DNA from: Ovis canadensis
Taxonomy: Eukaryota; Chordata; Mammalia; Artiodactyla; Bovidae
Length of the DNA stretch: 64,000 nt
Direction of reading: 5' to 3'
Assembly: GCF_042477335.2 (NCBI RefSeq)
Contig: NC_091249.1
Coordinates: forward strand, 46,236,001-46,300,000
Below are positions 36,532 through 48,570 of this stretch, in pieces (the stretch's first letter is position 1; every line of letters starts with the position of its first letter). The position numbers and the translations under genes were made by a program. Under the pieces are notes generated by a model, which saw nothing but the letters and a program-made list of their open reading frames with translations, was not told the origin of the DNA and ran no database searches.

Positions 36532-36966
36532 CATATATTATTAATATTATATCTATTATAATAATATTATATTAATATATTAATTATTATTAATCACATT
36601 ACACATATAATATTATATAATATATAATTATATTATATAATAAATTATATTATAATATTATATTATATTAATATAGTATATACTTGTGTAATATTATAAA
36701 TTATATATATTATTAAATATAAGTCATATTTATATTTATTTAATATATATTTTAAATATAAATATATCTTATATATTATATAAAATATATATAATATGTA
36801 TAATATACTATATATCTATATATTTGTAATTTATATATAAATATTATATAATATAATTATAATTATACATTACATTATATAATATACAATATAACATTAA
36901 TATGTTAATATGAATATTATTCATATACATGAATATTATTAATGTTGATACATTATTTTTAATATA
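36532..36966. repeat. AT-only low-complexity array within L1
   Basis: About 435 bp composed almost wholly of A and T, rich in tatat/attat words and short palindromes. It sits exactly where the old L1 sequence is interrupted. No fixed period is visible by eye. Confidence 0.9.
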
Positions 36967-38440
36967 TAAAGTCCAGAGTTACAGTAGGATTCTTGTATTA
37001 TGTTGTACACATAGTGCTATAGATTTTGACAAATGTATAGTCTTGTGCATCCACCATTATGGTATCACACAGAATAGTATTACTGCTCTATAAATCCTCT
37101 GTGTTCCACATATTCATGCTTCCCCTTATACGAATTCCTGATGTTCTTATATAGTCTCTCTATATAATTTTGCCTTTCCAGATAGCTATATAGTTGGAAT
37201 TGTACAGTATGTAGCCTTTTCTCATTGAATTCTTTAACTTTCATATGCATTTAAGATTTCTTCTAATAATTTTAGAGTTTCACATTCACATTTAGGTGTA
37301 TGATACATTTTGAGCTACATGTTGGTCATAGATGTAAGATCTGTGTTTAGGGTTTTTTTTGAATGCAGATAGTGGGTGTTCAGTTAATCTAGCCTCTCTT
37401 GTTTAAGACTATTAATTCTCCATCAAATTGCCACTACTTTGTCGAAGAACAGCTGACTATATTTGGTGGTTTTCTCTCTAGGCTCTCTCTCGTTTTCCAT
37501 TGATCTATCTACTTTTCAACATATATCACAGTATCTTGATTACAGTAGCTTAATAGTAAGTCTTGAAGACAACATCTCACTCCTTTGACTTTTGCCTTTC
37601 CATACAGTCTTTAGACTCAGTTGGTCACTGTTAGCAAAATCAACTGCTGTTAGCTTAATTGGGATGGCAGTGTATCAGTCTATCAAACTGGAAAAAAATG
37701 AAGTTTTAACAATACAGTATTGAGTCTTCCAAAACATAAACTTGGAACATCTCTCCATTTATTTAGATTTTCTTTGACTTCTTTCATCAGACATTTGCAG
37801 CTTTTCACAAATATAACTTGAACATATTTTGTTAGACAAATATCTAAACATTTAATGCCAGTGTAAATGGTATTGTGTCTTTATTTTCAAATTCTAACTG
37901 TTCATTGCTGGCACATAGGAAAGCAATTGTCTTTTTTACATTAATCTTATATACTACAACCATGCTATATCCAATTATTCAGGAGTTTCTTTGTTAATAA
38001 CTTTTGTATTTTCTACATTGACAGTCGTCACCTGTGAAAAGTTTTCTTTCATGTAATTCAATCTTTATAACCTTTATTTCTTTTATTGTCTTACTGCATT
38101 AATTAGATCATTCAATATGATGCTGAATGGGTTTGGTGAGAGGAAAAATCCTTGTCTTGGTCCCAGTCTTAGGGAAAAAGCACATTCACATTGTTTCTCA
38201 TGATTAAGTATAATGTTAGCTGAAGTTTTTTCTTTGTACTTTTTTTGTAATTGAAATGTTCTTTATCATGTTGAAATTTGGCCAGTGTTTTTCTGTACCT
38301 ATTAAGTGCTATCATAACACTTATCTTTTTTTGTCTACTGATGTGATGGGTTACATTATTTTTTAATTAATGCATTTTTGAATGTTGGATAAGTTTTGGA
38401 TTTCTGATGAATTCTAGCTAACATTTTGAGGAGAGATTAT
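36967..38440 (-). mobile_element. L1 LINE (L1M-type), minus, 3' UTR into ORF2
   Basis: Continues the L1 (gtccagagttacagtagg; atagattttgacaaatgtat), skips part of the consensus near 37250, then matches ORF2 in reverse (tgttcattgctggcacatagg; gatgtgatgggttacatta). Many small deletions and stops; no coding potential. Confidence 0.8.
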
Positions 38441-38809
38441 ATAAATTCTCTACAATCTCTTCCTGAAGATAGATGCAAAGGGAATTCTTCTTAACTCATT
38501 CTGAGGACAGCATTTGCATCTTCTTAGTCTCAGAGTCTCAAAACCAAGCACTCTTCAAATATCCCCTCATTTTCCTGCTTCAACACTTCATGAAGCACAT
38601 TAGCAAAGTCACTCAGTCTTCCTAAAGTCAGCAGTCTTTCTGTTCTATCTCCAAATGTCACTGCTTGCATTGCCTTTTCCCATTCTCATTTCTTCTGTGA
38701 TGTTCAGCCTTCTCAAAACTTTTCCAATGCCTACTTGGAAGTCTTCCTCAACTCCTTGCCTCCTCCAGTGATTCTTTCAACATCAGTGTAAAAATGCCTT
38801 ACAGCACAA
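38441..38809. other. Spacer with possible L1/L2 scraps
   Basis: 38455-38515 (gatgcaaagggaattcttc, ttaactcattctgaggacagc) resembles L1 ORF2 in plus orientation; the rest is unassigned. Confidence 0.35.
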
Positions 38810-39565
38810 TGCCAATCATGCCACTTCCTCTCTTAAAAACTCCCATAAAACAGGAATAAAAGTCAGACTGTTTGCCTGATATCCATGTCTTTTTACAATC
38901 TAGGTATGAGTTCTGTCTCTAAACACTGTTAATTCCCCTGTCTAGAGAGTCAACCCCCAGCCATTTGTTCAAAATCCTTTTAACTAATATTACCGTTTAA
39001 CTAATATTACCTTTTAAGTAATATCTCTTTCCTCAAAAAAACCTTTCTTTTCTCTTATGGCACATCTTCCCTTCTACTGTAATTACAATTTAAAAACTAC
39101 ATTATTTCCTCTAGTAGTCTGTGAGAGTCTTTAGAGAGGTTAATTTCTGCCATCACCAGTTACCATGTATCATCACAATATCCAGGGTTATTGTTAAAGC
39201 ACAGTTTAAGTATAAGTGTTTTGTGTGCTGACAAGCCTTTTCAACACTACTTCAAGTATAGTGCAAGGTCAAAGCCTCTCTTAGGGGATCTCTCTCCCTC
39301 TTCCCTGACCAACATAATTAAAAAAGCAATCCTCCTCCCACCTCAATCCTAGTTACTTTCTATTCCATGCCTGTACCTTATTTCTCTCATAGTCCTATCA
39401 CTCCAAATCATTTAATTTGTTTCCTTGTTTAATTTCTTTTTATTCCACTCTAAACTGAAAGCCCTTTGAAAATATTGCCATGTGTTCTATTCTTGCACTT
39501 AGCAGTGTCTGACATGTAGGTGGCAGTCATTAACTATTGGATGGATGAATAATTGAATGAATATC
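38810..39565 (+). repeat. L2-like LINE relic
   Basis: Diverged pieces resembling L2: atgccaatcatgccacttcc, aaaactcccataaaacagg, and a 3' part at 39450-39565 (gaaagccctttgaaaatattgcc ... gcacttagcagtgtctgac ... gaatgaat). Confidence 0.55.
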
Positions 39566-39571
39566 TGCTTA

Positions 39572-40012
39572 TGTGGTTTTTCCAGTGGTCATGTATGGAT
39601 GTGAGAGTTGGACTGTGAAGAAGGCTGAGTGCTGAAGAACTGATGCTTTTGAACTGTGGTGTTGGAGAAGACTCTTGAGAGTCCCTTGGACTGCAAGGAG
39701 ATCCAACCAGTCCATTCTGAAGGAGATCAGCCCTGGGATTTTTTTGGAGGGAATGATACTAAAGCTGAAACTCCAGTACTTTGGCCACCTCATGCGAAGA
39801 GTTGACTCACTGGAAAAGACCCTGATGCTGGGAGGGATTGGGGGCAAGAGGAGAAGGGGACGACAGAGGATGAGATGGCTGGATGGCATCACTGACTTGA
39901 TGGACATGAGTGTGAGTGAGCTCCGGGAGTTGGTGATGGACAGGGAGACCTGGCGTTCTGTGATTAATGGGGTTGCAAAGAGTCGGACACGACTAAGTGA
40001 CTGAACTGCAGT
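39572..40012 (+). mobile_element. BovB LINE 3' end, plus
   Basis: Last ~440 bp of BovB from ggtttttccagtggtcatg to actaagtgactgaactg. The C-terminal 109-codon piece (39675-40004) is still open and ends at the normal BovB stop position, so this copy is less decayed than most here. Confidence 0.93.
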
Positions 40013-40714
40013 GAATTAGGAAATAGAAAATAATAAAAATAAATGATGGAGAAGACAATCTCTTAGACATGGTGAATGAAAGATGGTCCTGTAATGAGGT
40101 ATAGGCAGACTGAAGAGCTGCATTTACTGCCTTAAGGAAGGTAAATAGCCTCTAAACACGACACACTGCAGTGCTAACTATTTTTTAGGATGGCAGAAAG
40201 CCCTACATGTGGCATGCCGTGGCATGGTATTCTTCACTTTACCTGCTGATATCATTACTTCCTAGCTTAAGACATAATGTGAGCTGGTATTGTTAAATAA
40301 AGTCCAGCAGAGGCAAACTGATATGAGATTAACTGGCAAAGAAGATGACAACAGTAACTGAGAATAAGGGATCCCAGGTACATAAGAGAAAAGGTTTGGA
40401 GGCTGTTTAGCTCCCAGAAAGGATTTATTGCTAAAATAATAAAGTGATTCCACTACCAGAATTGCTATTCCACAAGGAAAACATATACAATGCTAGACAA
40501 CTTTTATTATCTAACAGAATCTAAACTGCTTGGTATCATTTCCTTAAACTCCATATCCCAGTAAACCAGTGGTCCTTAAATTTTGGTAGCGTAAAAAAGA
40601 GCTTGTGAAAAACAAATACACATGTATGTGAATATGTGTGTGCTTGTGCATATGAGTAGGTATATACAGAGTAACTGTACAGTTAAGATAGATAGAAAAA
40701 TAGATAATTTAAAT
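40013..40714. other. Non-repetitive spacer
   Basis: No gene or repeat recognised. Confidence 0.45.
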
Positions 40715-40904
40715 CACAATAAGTTATGTACAGTCAATTCTCATTATTTCTGATAGTCACGTTCTACAAAGGCACAACAAACACTAAATTAGTGAATTTT
40801 GAATTATTACTCCTAGGGAAATACAGAATTTGCCTCCTGTGGACTTCCAGTCATGTTTTCCTGAGCTGATAATACATAACCTTGTTTTATGTGAGTTTCT
40901 GTTT
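40715..40904. repeat. Ancient interspersed repeat, left part
   Basis: tacagtcaattctcattatttctg, gttctacaaaggc, aacactaaattagtgaattttg, ataacc ttgttttatgtg: resembles a widespread old mammalian repeat, probably a DNA transposon. It resumes at 41120 after an inserted SINE. Family uncertain. Confidence 0.5.
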
Positions 40905-41119
40905 GCACATGCTCAGTCACGCACTTATGTACAACTCTTTTTGACCCCATGGATAGCCTGCCAGGCTCCTCTGTCCATGGGATTTTCCAGGCAAGAATAC
41001 TGGAGTGGGTTGCCATTTCCTCCTACAGGGGATCTTCCCAACCCAGGGATCTAACTGTCTCTTGCATCTTCTGCATCTGCAGTCAGATTCTTTCCCACTG
41101 AGTCACTTGGGAAGACCAT
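40905..41119 (-). mobile_element. Bov-tA SINE, minus, nested, with TSD
   Basis: Reverse Bov-tA with its head at the right. Flanked by gtttctgttt (40895-40904) and gtttctcttt (41120-41129), a 10-bp duplication with one mismatch, both inside the older repeat. Confidence 0.9.
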
Positions 41120-41340
41120 GTTTCTCTTTAAAGACACCTTATTTCACATGTATTGTTGGTTCTTTAACCTTGAACTCATGCTCAGCAACACTGTAACTCA
41201 TACCTAAATGAATCTTATCTGATACATATATTTCCTTCATAAGGCTCATCACAGTTTTCTTATACTTGGGAATACTAGACAGAGCTACAACATTATATTT
41301 GGAACCCATTTTAAAAAGCAAAATCACAAAACAAAACAAA
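41120..41340. repeat. Ancient interspersed repeat, right part
   Basis: Continues the element cut at 40904: aaagacaccttatttcac, ttgaactcatgctcagcaac, aaggctcatcacag. Confidence 0.5.
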
Positions 41341-41635
41341 AAAGGTGAAAAAGATGTCCTTAAGTAATCTGTGACATGAATACATTTACAACATGAAAAC
41401 CAAAAGAAGAAAGCAGAGTTATGCCTTGTTTGGTCTCAGCTGGGAATGTATGTATTCATGGGGCTAACCCATTTTTCTCCACCCTGTGTAGATGGATGTC
41501 CATGAATGATCATAAATGCATCATGAATATTGGATTGGGGCTTACAAATAACCTTTACTGAGTAGGTGATTTCACAAAACAAAATCTACAAATAATAAGG
41601 ATATGTATGTATGGAGGCAGTGGAAGTTGAGGGAG

Positions 41636-41822
41636 GGGGCTTCCCTGGTGGCTCATGTGGTAAAGAATTTGTCTGCAATGCAGTTTCATTCCTGGGTCAG
41701 AAAGATCCCCTAGAGAAGGAAATGGCTACCCCGTCCCCATTCTTGCCTGGAGAATCCCATGGATAGAGGAGCCTGGCCAGCTACAGTCCATAGGATCAAA
41801 GAGAGTTGGACACAACTGAACT
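41636..41822 (+). mobile_element. Bov-tA SINE, diverged
   Basis: Begins ggggcttccctggtggctca and ends gttggacacaactgaac, followed by a short GT repeat. The head has lost bases between caatgcag and cattcctgg, removing the B-box. Confidence 0.9.
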
Positions 41823-42355
41823 TGTGTGTGTGTGCCTTTGAATTCTGTGAGAGAAAGAATAAAAGATGTATTTGAGAGTTGGCATACAAGTAAAATAAGC
41901 AGCAGTAAAGTACTTTCCCTTTAAAATTCTGTTATTGATGAATTAAATAAGTCTTGCTTTCAATTTACTTAGATATATAACTGGTTTAAGAGAAATGGAC
42001 AAACTGTAACTGCAAAGCATATGAAATTAAAATTACCTCCAAAATTTCTCTTTATCTCCAGGAATGAAAATAAGTGGAAATGATAATAATAACACACATT
42101 TTTATCTCTAGCACTGCCAAGAACCTATCCATCCCATTGTCAGTCTTTGTCAATTTTATTTTAAGTTCTTATGTCACTGAATTTCTACTTTTTTAATACT
42201 TTGGATAGACTGTTATGACGCATATTTCTAACTCAAGATGGTAATTTTAGAAGCTGGACCAGAGTTGTGAGTCTTAATAAATCATAAGGCAAGGACTAAA
42301 AAAAAAAACAAAACAAAACCCAAATCAGTTCATAATGTAGATGGTGAAGTAAAAG
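41823..42355. other. Non-repetitive spacer
   Basis: No gene or repeat recognised; A-rich run at 42298-42320. Confidence 0.45.
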
Positions 42356-42601
42356 CAAAGTGAAGTCACTCAGTCATGTCCGACTCTTTGTGACCCAGTG
42401 GACTGTAGCCTACCAGGCTCCTTAATCCACGGAATTCTCCAGGCAAGAATAATGGAGCGGGTTGCCATTTCCTTCTCCAGGGCATCTTCCTGAGTGTGTT
42501 GCCATTTCCTTCTCCAGGGGATCTTCCTGACCCAGGGATTGAACCTGGGTCTCTCGCATTACAGGCAGATGCTTTACTGTCTGAGTCACCAGGGAAGACA
42601 A
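42356..42601 (-). mobile_element. Bov-tA SINE, minus, with internal duplication
   Basis: Reverse Bov-tA longer than normal because a 37-bp segment starting gttgccatttccttctccag is present twice (42461-42497 and 42498-42534). No clear target-site duplication. Confidence 0.92.
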
Positions 42602-42784
42602 AGCCTTGACCTAATCTTTGATTTGCGTGGGTGGTAGAAGTGAATCCTTTTAGCAGTATAGTGAGAAAAGGTATGGAAGAAAAGAAGAGAAGTATCACTT
42701 ACTTCACCATTGCACATTAACTTCAAAATTATTTAGAAAAATAAAATGATACTCTGAAGTCATATTAAAAACGAAAAAAAAAAA

Positions 42785-43545
42785 TCTTTGGAAGGAGCTT
42801 TGGCAATTTCTTACAAAACTAAACATACTCTTACCAATCTTGCAATTATGTTGCTTGCAATTTACCCAAAGGATTTGAAAGCATATGTCTACACAAAAAT
42901 CTGCATGGATGTTTATAGGAATTACTCATAATTGAGTAAATTAGGAAGCAACCAAGATGTCCTTCAGTAGGTGAGTGTATAAACAAACAGTGGTTCATCT
43001 CAACGATGGAATATAACTCAGTGCTAAAAAGAAATTAACTATCAAGTCACAAAGACATAGAAGAATAAATGCATATTTTTAGGTGAAAGATGCCAACCTG
43101 AAAGGCTATGTATTGTATGATTCCAACCATATTACATTCTGGAAAAGGCAAAAATATGAATAAAGCAAAAAAAAAAATGGTGATTGCCAAGGTTGGTTGG
43201 GGGAGAGGTGTAAGTGGGCCAAGCACAGAGGATTTTTACATTAGTAAAACACTTCATATGATACCATAATTATGTGTATGTCACTATATATTTGTTTAAA
43301 CCTATAGAATGTAAGACATCAGGAAAGAATCATAATGTAAATATGAACTTTGGGTGATTATGATGTGTCAGTGTAGATTCATAGACTGTAACGAATGTGC
43401 CACACTGGTGGGGGATGCTGATAATGAAGGAGGCGATGCTATCTGGGAGGGCAAAGGGTATAACAGGAATCTCTGGAACCTTCCACTCAGTTTTTCTGTG
43501 AACTTAAGACTGCTCTTAAGAAGTCTCTAAAAATACTTTTAATTA
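42785..43545 (+). mobile_element. Old L1 (L1M-type) 3' end, plus
   Basis: Matches ORF2 end and 3' UTR of an old L1: ggaaggagctttggcaattt, gcatggatgtttatagg, tggaatataactcagtgc, then the UTR gggtgattatgatgtgtcag, ggggatgctgataatg, tgaacttaagactgctc. Heavily diverged. Confidence 0.8.
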
Positions 43546-44369
43546 AAAAAAATGAAAGAATAATAAAATTGAGTGCTTCCAAATAAAGACATGTTTGCCC
43601 TAGGAAATTAAATTATTTCATCAGGAGTTAGTTAGGGGTCATGTTTTTCTAGTGAGTTTACATAGATTCTCTAAAGAGAAATTAATTAATCAAGGAATTT
43701 AATTAATGCATCAAGTGGACAAATTCAGTTAAGTAATCCTCTTTAATAATATATCCCACTTAGAGACTCAATCTCTGTTGCCATCCAACAGTGATCTACA
43801 CTTTGTAAGGATCAGTAAACATCAGAAATAAAATGGTCCACTCAGGGCTGAGTTGTAATTATCCATTGAACTAATCATTCTAAATTGAAAGCTGTGCAAA
43901 AACTACAAAACACAGGAGATGGTAGGACAAAGTAAATATTATCAGACAAAGAAGTAATATTACAGTGCTTTGGTTCCTATTATGAATTAAATACATAAAG
44001 TAATTCTGCAGAAAGAACAAAGTCCAAAGCAGACACAAACTAATGAAAATCTTATTTGGTATATATCTGACTTAAAATCACACACACACACACACTTAAA
44101 ACACATACCTGTGCACATATATTACTCTTTTGTCAACTTTAGGAATCTTCAAAGAGTCATGAGAGGGAGGGAGCTGTATTTAAAAAATAAAATTTGGAAT
44201 AAATAAAAGAATTGTAACAATACTAAAGCCTTACATTTAAAAAGATAAATAAAATTCAGGAAAAAAAATTGAAATAAAATTTGAAGCTTGGTAAAAACTT
44301 ACCAAGGTTAAAAAGAAAAGACTTCATTTGATAATTACAGCTTAATTTTAAAACAATATATTAATGATA
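43546..44369. other. Non-repetitive AT-rich spacer with (CA)n
   Basis: A (CA)8-9 run lies at about 44080-44095. No gene seen. Confidence 0.5.
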
Positions 44370-44558
44370 GGTATTGATCATTTATGTCTGGCATTATTCT
44401 AGGTACTTTACAAATAAATATTCCTTAAAAAGCATCAAATGTATGTCAGTTTTATAGATATGGAAACTGAGGTATACAGAGGTTAATTAACATGCCCATG
44501 GTCCCAGAGTAGGTAACTGTCAGAGTCAGGGACTGAGTTCTAGAGCTTACTCTTTTAC
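44370..44558 (+). repeat. MIR relic, cut by an LTR
   Basis: Clear MIR core: ttctaggtactttacaaata, tatggaaactgaggtataca, gaggttaattaacatgccc, cagagtcagggactgagttc. It ends where the solo LTR starts at 44559. Confidence 0.75.
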
Positions 44559-45113
44559 TGTTGCAGCCACACATTCAGGAAAACAAACTCACTCAGAAAG
44601 ACAATGCAGATAGTGGAGTGCAGTTTATTACACTGGCAGGCCCAAGGCAGAGTCTCCTCTTAGCCAAGGACCCACCCAACTTTTGTGAAAACCTTGTATA
44701 CTTTAAGTGTACTGCTCAAGCCCATATCCCCAAATTCCTTAAACCTAGCCTGGACAGTGTTAAAGGGAGATACAAAGAGGTTACAGCAATGATACATAAT
44801 CAGAAGGGTCAGCTGGTTATACATTGCAGCCTACACCAATGGGTGCCATAAAGATTACAAAGTTGATTAACTACATAGGGGATTATTACATTGTTTTTGG
44901 TGATGGGAAACCAGCTTGGCCATAGGTATGTTATCCCCATGGCTACTAAGCACATGGTCCAAAGCTCACTGAAAGTGCAAGAGTTTCAGCGGAGTTTCCT
45001 TCTTTTTCAAGATGGAGTCAGCTCATCCTGTTCCTTTCCTCCCTCATTATCACTACCAGGACTACAAATATCTTCTCTGATGCACCAGGGAGCAAAAATG
45101 TTTTCTCCTAACA
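44559..45113 (-). mobile_element. Solo ERV LTR, minus
   Basis: 555 bp bounded by TGTT at the left and AACA at the right (TGTTAGG...CAACA on the minus strand). AATAAA on minus at 44624-44629, with a TATA-like tatac box upstream near 44696-44702, in the right order for an LTR. No internal retroviral genes. Flanking bases (ttttac / cttagc) no longer match, so the target duplication is eroded or recombined. Confidence 0.75.
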
Positions 45114-45301
45114 CTTAGCCAGGACATTCTACACTCAGTCTATGAATATTTAACCCTTTCAATGTCTTGGCATTCTGTCTTATTCTCCCCATTTCCTCCT
45201 CTACCCCTTCCTTTATCCCTCTAACTCTTTTATCCTGCTGACTTTCCAGCTTTCTTCCCCATCTTTTATAAGTGATTACCAGGAACTAAAATGCATTTTA
45301 G

Positions 45302-45517
45302 GCTTCTCCAGTGGCTCAGTAGTAAAAAGAATTTGCCTGCAATGCAGAAGACATGGGTTCAATCACCCCTGGGTCCAGAAGATCCCCTGAAGAAGGAAAT
45401 GGCAGCCCACTCCAGTATTCTTGCCTGGGAAATCCCATGGACAGAGAAAACTGGCAGGCGGCAGTCCACGAGGTCACGAAAGAGTCAAACAGGACTTAGC
45501 AAATTAAACAATAAAAC
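45302..45517 (+). mobile_element. Bov-tA SINE with TSD
   Basis: Bov-tA starting gcttctccagtggctcag, tail ending aaattaaacaataaaac. Exact 13-bp duplication aaatgcattttag at 45289-45301 and 45518-45530. Confidence 0.95.
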
Positions 45518-45530
45518 AAATGCATTTTAG

Positions 45531-46881
45531 TCCCCCAGTTAAGTGATTTTGTGGGTCCATATTGTACCATGCAATCTTTAAAAACCTATCAGGTACTTAA
45601 TTCAGTTTCTTATTTTTCCTTAATAGGAGAGCTGATCACTTAGCGGCCTTTGGTAGGAAAAGTTTCCATTGTCTTGTTCTAGATATATGGTAGCTACACA
45701 TTAGATTAGGTGAGAGCAAGAAGCAATAGATAATTTTGTTTAGTCCACATTGTATTATACACTTTTTAAAATTAGTTAGAAATGTTTACAAATCATAACA
45801 TTACAAAAGGAAATCTGAATTTCTGGCTTGTCCTAAATAACTAAATCTGACAGTGTAGCCTTGATTTTTCAAGGCAATAATCAAATGATGCTGAGTAACA
45901 ATTTATATTTCCTTTATCCAAGCTTAGGATTCTACATTTTTTGTTTGTTTGTTTCTACACATATTCCAGTTCACGCATTTATACCTTCTGGTCCCTCTAG
46001 GCAGCTGATACTGCAGACCCTTACTCTTAAAATATTCATAAGCTACACCACCACCCCTTAGGGTGGGAGAGAAATTAAGAATTTTCTAATTTGGTTTGTA
46101 ACTGTAAATTTTTTTAACTGATTATTTCAAACTTGTTCTAAAACTGACCTTGTTTGGAAATTCACTAATCTTTTTTTAAAGACCAAAAATTTAAATACAT
46201 GAGATATATATATTAATATTTAGGAACTGATTCAGTGTTCACTTAAGAACATTGAAATTGACATTCTTGTATAAAACAGGAAAATCCAGAGGTCAGCCTA
46301 GAAGACACTGTGACTACGTCAAATCCAGAAGAGACATTCCTCTTAAGACATTCCTCTTAAGGAATATTGTTCTGAAATAAAGTGAGCCAGTGAAGGACAA
46401 TAATAATAAATTTTCAAGTTTTTCCATAGGGATAGAATTCTCTTTGTTTACCCCAAATGTGTTTGTCTAAAAAACATGGTTGAACAGCAGCTGTCATATT
46501 TTTGAATGAGTGGAACTTAGAGGTGATAGCCCACATGATTAGAAGGGAGGCTAATATTTTAATTAGATTGTATGGTAGAGATCCATAAAAATAACAACAG
46601 TTATAAGATTGCTTTTATTTATATTTTGGATAGAATGATTAAGAAAACCTCAATTCACCTATCTTTGCACAGGGAGATATTTTGAGGTTGTTAAAAAGAT
46701 GCTCAAACCACTTACTTGGCACACCATCACACAGAATTTGGAATTATATTAATTAAAATGTGAAACATGATCACCTGTTAATTTTATATTATTGAAAAAT
46801 TACACAAAACTTTGAGTCACAGCTGCTTCATAAGTAATACTAGAGAAAAATCTAAACTAATATATATATATATTTTGTAAA
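45531..46881. other. Non-repetitive AT-rich stretch
   Basis: No gene or repeat recognised apart from a short TA repeat at 46858-46873. Confidence 0.45.
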
Positions 46882-47448
46882 TGTTGACTAAAAAATTAGA
46901 CTAAGAAATTTAGTCACAATCCAAAAGTAGAGAACTATTTTATTTGATGGAAATGTTAAGGACGCCAACCCTGGGAGGCAGCATCTCAGTAGCCCAGATA
47001 AAACTGCTCTGAGGGGGCAGGAAAGGGAATCAGACTATATACAAGTCTACAACAAAGCGGGCAGGGAATCTGAACATCAAAGATTATGATTTAGTAAGGA
47101 AAAGCGTATACCAAGTTAAGAAATTTAGTGTTCTTCTATGTATAGGAAGATGCAAGCCTCTGAGCTCACTAAATTCTTTCCTTTCATATGCAACTCAGCT
47201 TTTTGGGGCCAAATCCTGTTTCTTGATTGTTTATATCCTTAATTCCTTGTTCATCTTAAGGCAAATTTGGTAAACGGCTGCTTCTTGCACCTCCTGAGCT
47301 CCTCAGCTATCATCTGGTAGCAGCATCTGCCGGATCGCAGGCACTGTGTTCTCTTTGGGGAGGCTTCATTCACATCTGGAAGCCCGAAACTGCTGATGGC
47401 TGTGACATTTCTTGCCTACGGATATGGCAGGAAATATTTCATTTCACA
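46882..47448 (-). mobile_element. Older ERV-type LTR, minus (copy 1 of 3)
   Basis: 567 bp, left end tgttgact, right end ...tttcaca, i.e. TGTGAAAT...AGTCAACA on the minus strand. AATAAA on minus at 46939-46944 and a TATA-like tatata near 47035-47042. The same family occurs in plus at 48571-49079 and in minus at 54787-55746. No internal genes. Confidence 0.78.
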
Positions 47449-47930
47449 TAAGCATTTGCTAAGAAAATGAACACTAATCTCTGAACACAGTACCCAGACT
47501 ATATAAGGTACTGTGATTACTGTGATTAAGGTACTAATTTCTGAACACAGTACCCAGACTATTTATTGTATTTTTCAATGTATGCTCCGTTTGTGCCTTT
47601 GTGTATGTACCTGTGCCTTCTGTGCTTCTCGAAGTACTGAGACAGGTAAGCTGCAAAGGGCCGAATGAGCAGAGAGGCAGAGAGTTTGCTCTCAACTTTC
47701 ATTAATGTTATCTATTAGGGTTTTGAGAGAAAAATATTAAAAACCTAAAGTCATGGCCACTTGGAGAAGTTACTGGGGTCTTTAGAACTTGTCATACAAA
47801 ACAAAATTAAATTAAACAATTTTAATTTGATATTTCCAATTCACCATGCATTCTTCTGTGAATCTTTAGAGAAACTACTTACCTCAGCAGGCTACTTGGC
47901 CTAGGACTGGCATGGTAATTTTAGGTAGTT
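47449..47930. other. Spacer with a 60-bp tandem duplication
   Basis: ctgaacacagtacccagact recurs with a period of 60 (units at about 47471 and 47531). The rest is unassigned. Confidence 0.55.
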
Positions 47931-47942
47931 AGAATAGTAAAA

Positions 47943-48063
47943 TGGTAACCCACTCCAGTGTTCTTGCCTGGAGAATCCCAGGGATGGGGGAGCCTGGTGG
48001 GCTTCCATCTATTGGGTAGCATAGAGTCAGACATGACTGAAGTGACTTAGCAACAGCAGCAGC
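47943..48063 (+). mobile_element. BOV-A2 SINE, 3' monomer, with TSD
   Basis: Second-unit BOV-A2 ending in (CAG)n. Exact 12-bp duplication agaatagtaaaa at 47931-47942 and 48064-48075, showing that the half-unit was inserted as such. Confidence 0.94.
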
Positions 48064-48075
48064 AGAATAGTAAAA

Positions 48076-48570
48076 AAGGAGTCCAGGATGGCGGTGGCTA
48101 AAAGACAAAGAAGGGAAAAGCCCATGAAAATAGAACAAAGGAAGGTCTGAGGACTGGAGTGAGAATCTCAGGTGAAGCAAAGAGCCTTCCTGGTTAGCCG
48201 GATTTGCATAGGGTGGGCTCAGGGAGAGGAGGAAAAACTGAACTCTATTCTCAACTGAACTCTATCTGCAGCCTAATCCCCTGGACTGGTTTGGAGCACT
48301 TTAACAAAGTCAGAGTTGGTTCCACCTTGAGGCAAGGGGACTGACATTTGTATTCTTGTGTTAGTGGTCTTTACCTGTGGGTTTTGGAGGGAGGAAAGAC
48401 AATGAACAATTAGTAGTACCCACAGTACCCAGGAACCCACAGCACCTGGGGGATGGGTGCACTGACTGTAGGGATTTGAGCAGGGCAGAGATAATGGACT
48501 CTCAAGAAGTCATAGTTGGAAACAGTTCGTTGACAAAAATAAGTTCATCTTACATCTTCCTTCTGATACG
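48076..48570. other. Spacer between inverted LTRs
   Basis: Somewhat GC-rich. I see no retroviral motif and no recognisable gene; the 92-codon plus frame at 48377-48655 runs into the LTR. Confidence 0.4.

Noticed and set aside
36532..36966. Replication origin or satellite array
   Set aside because: AT richness alone is not evidence of an origin; no repeat unit of fixed length is visible and the tract is embedded in an L1.
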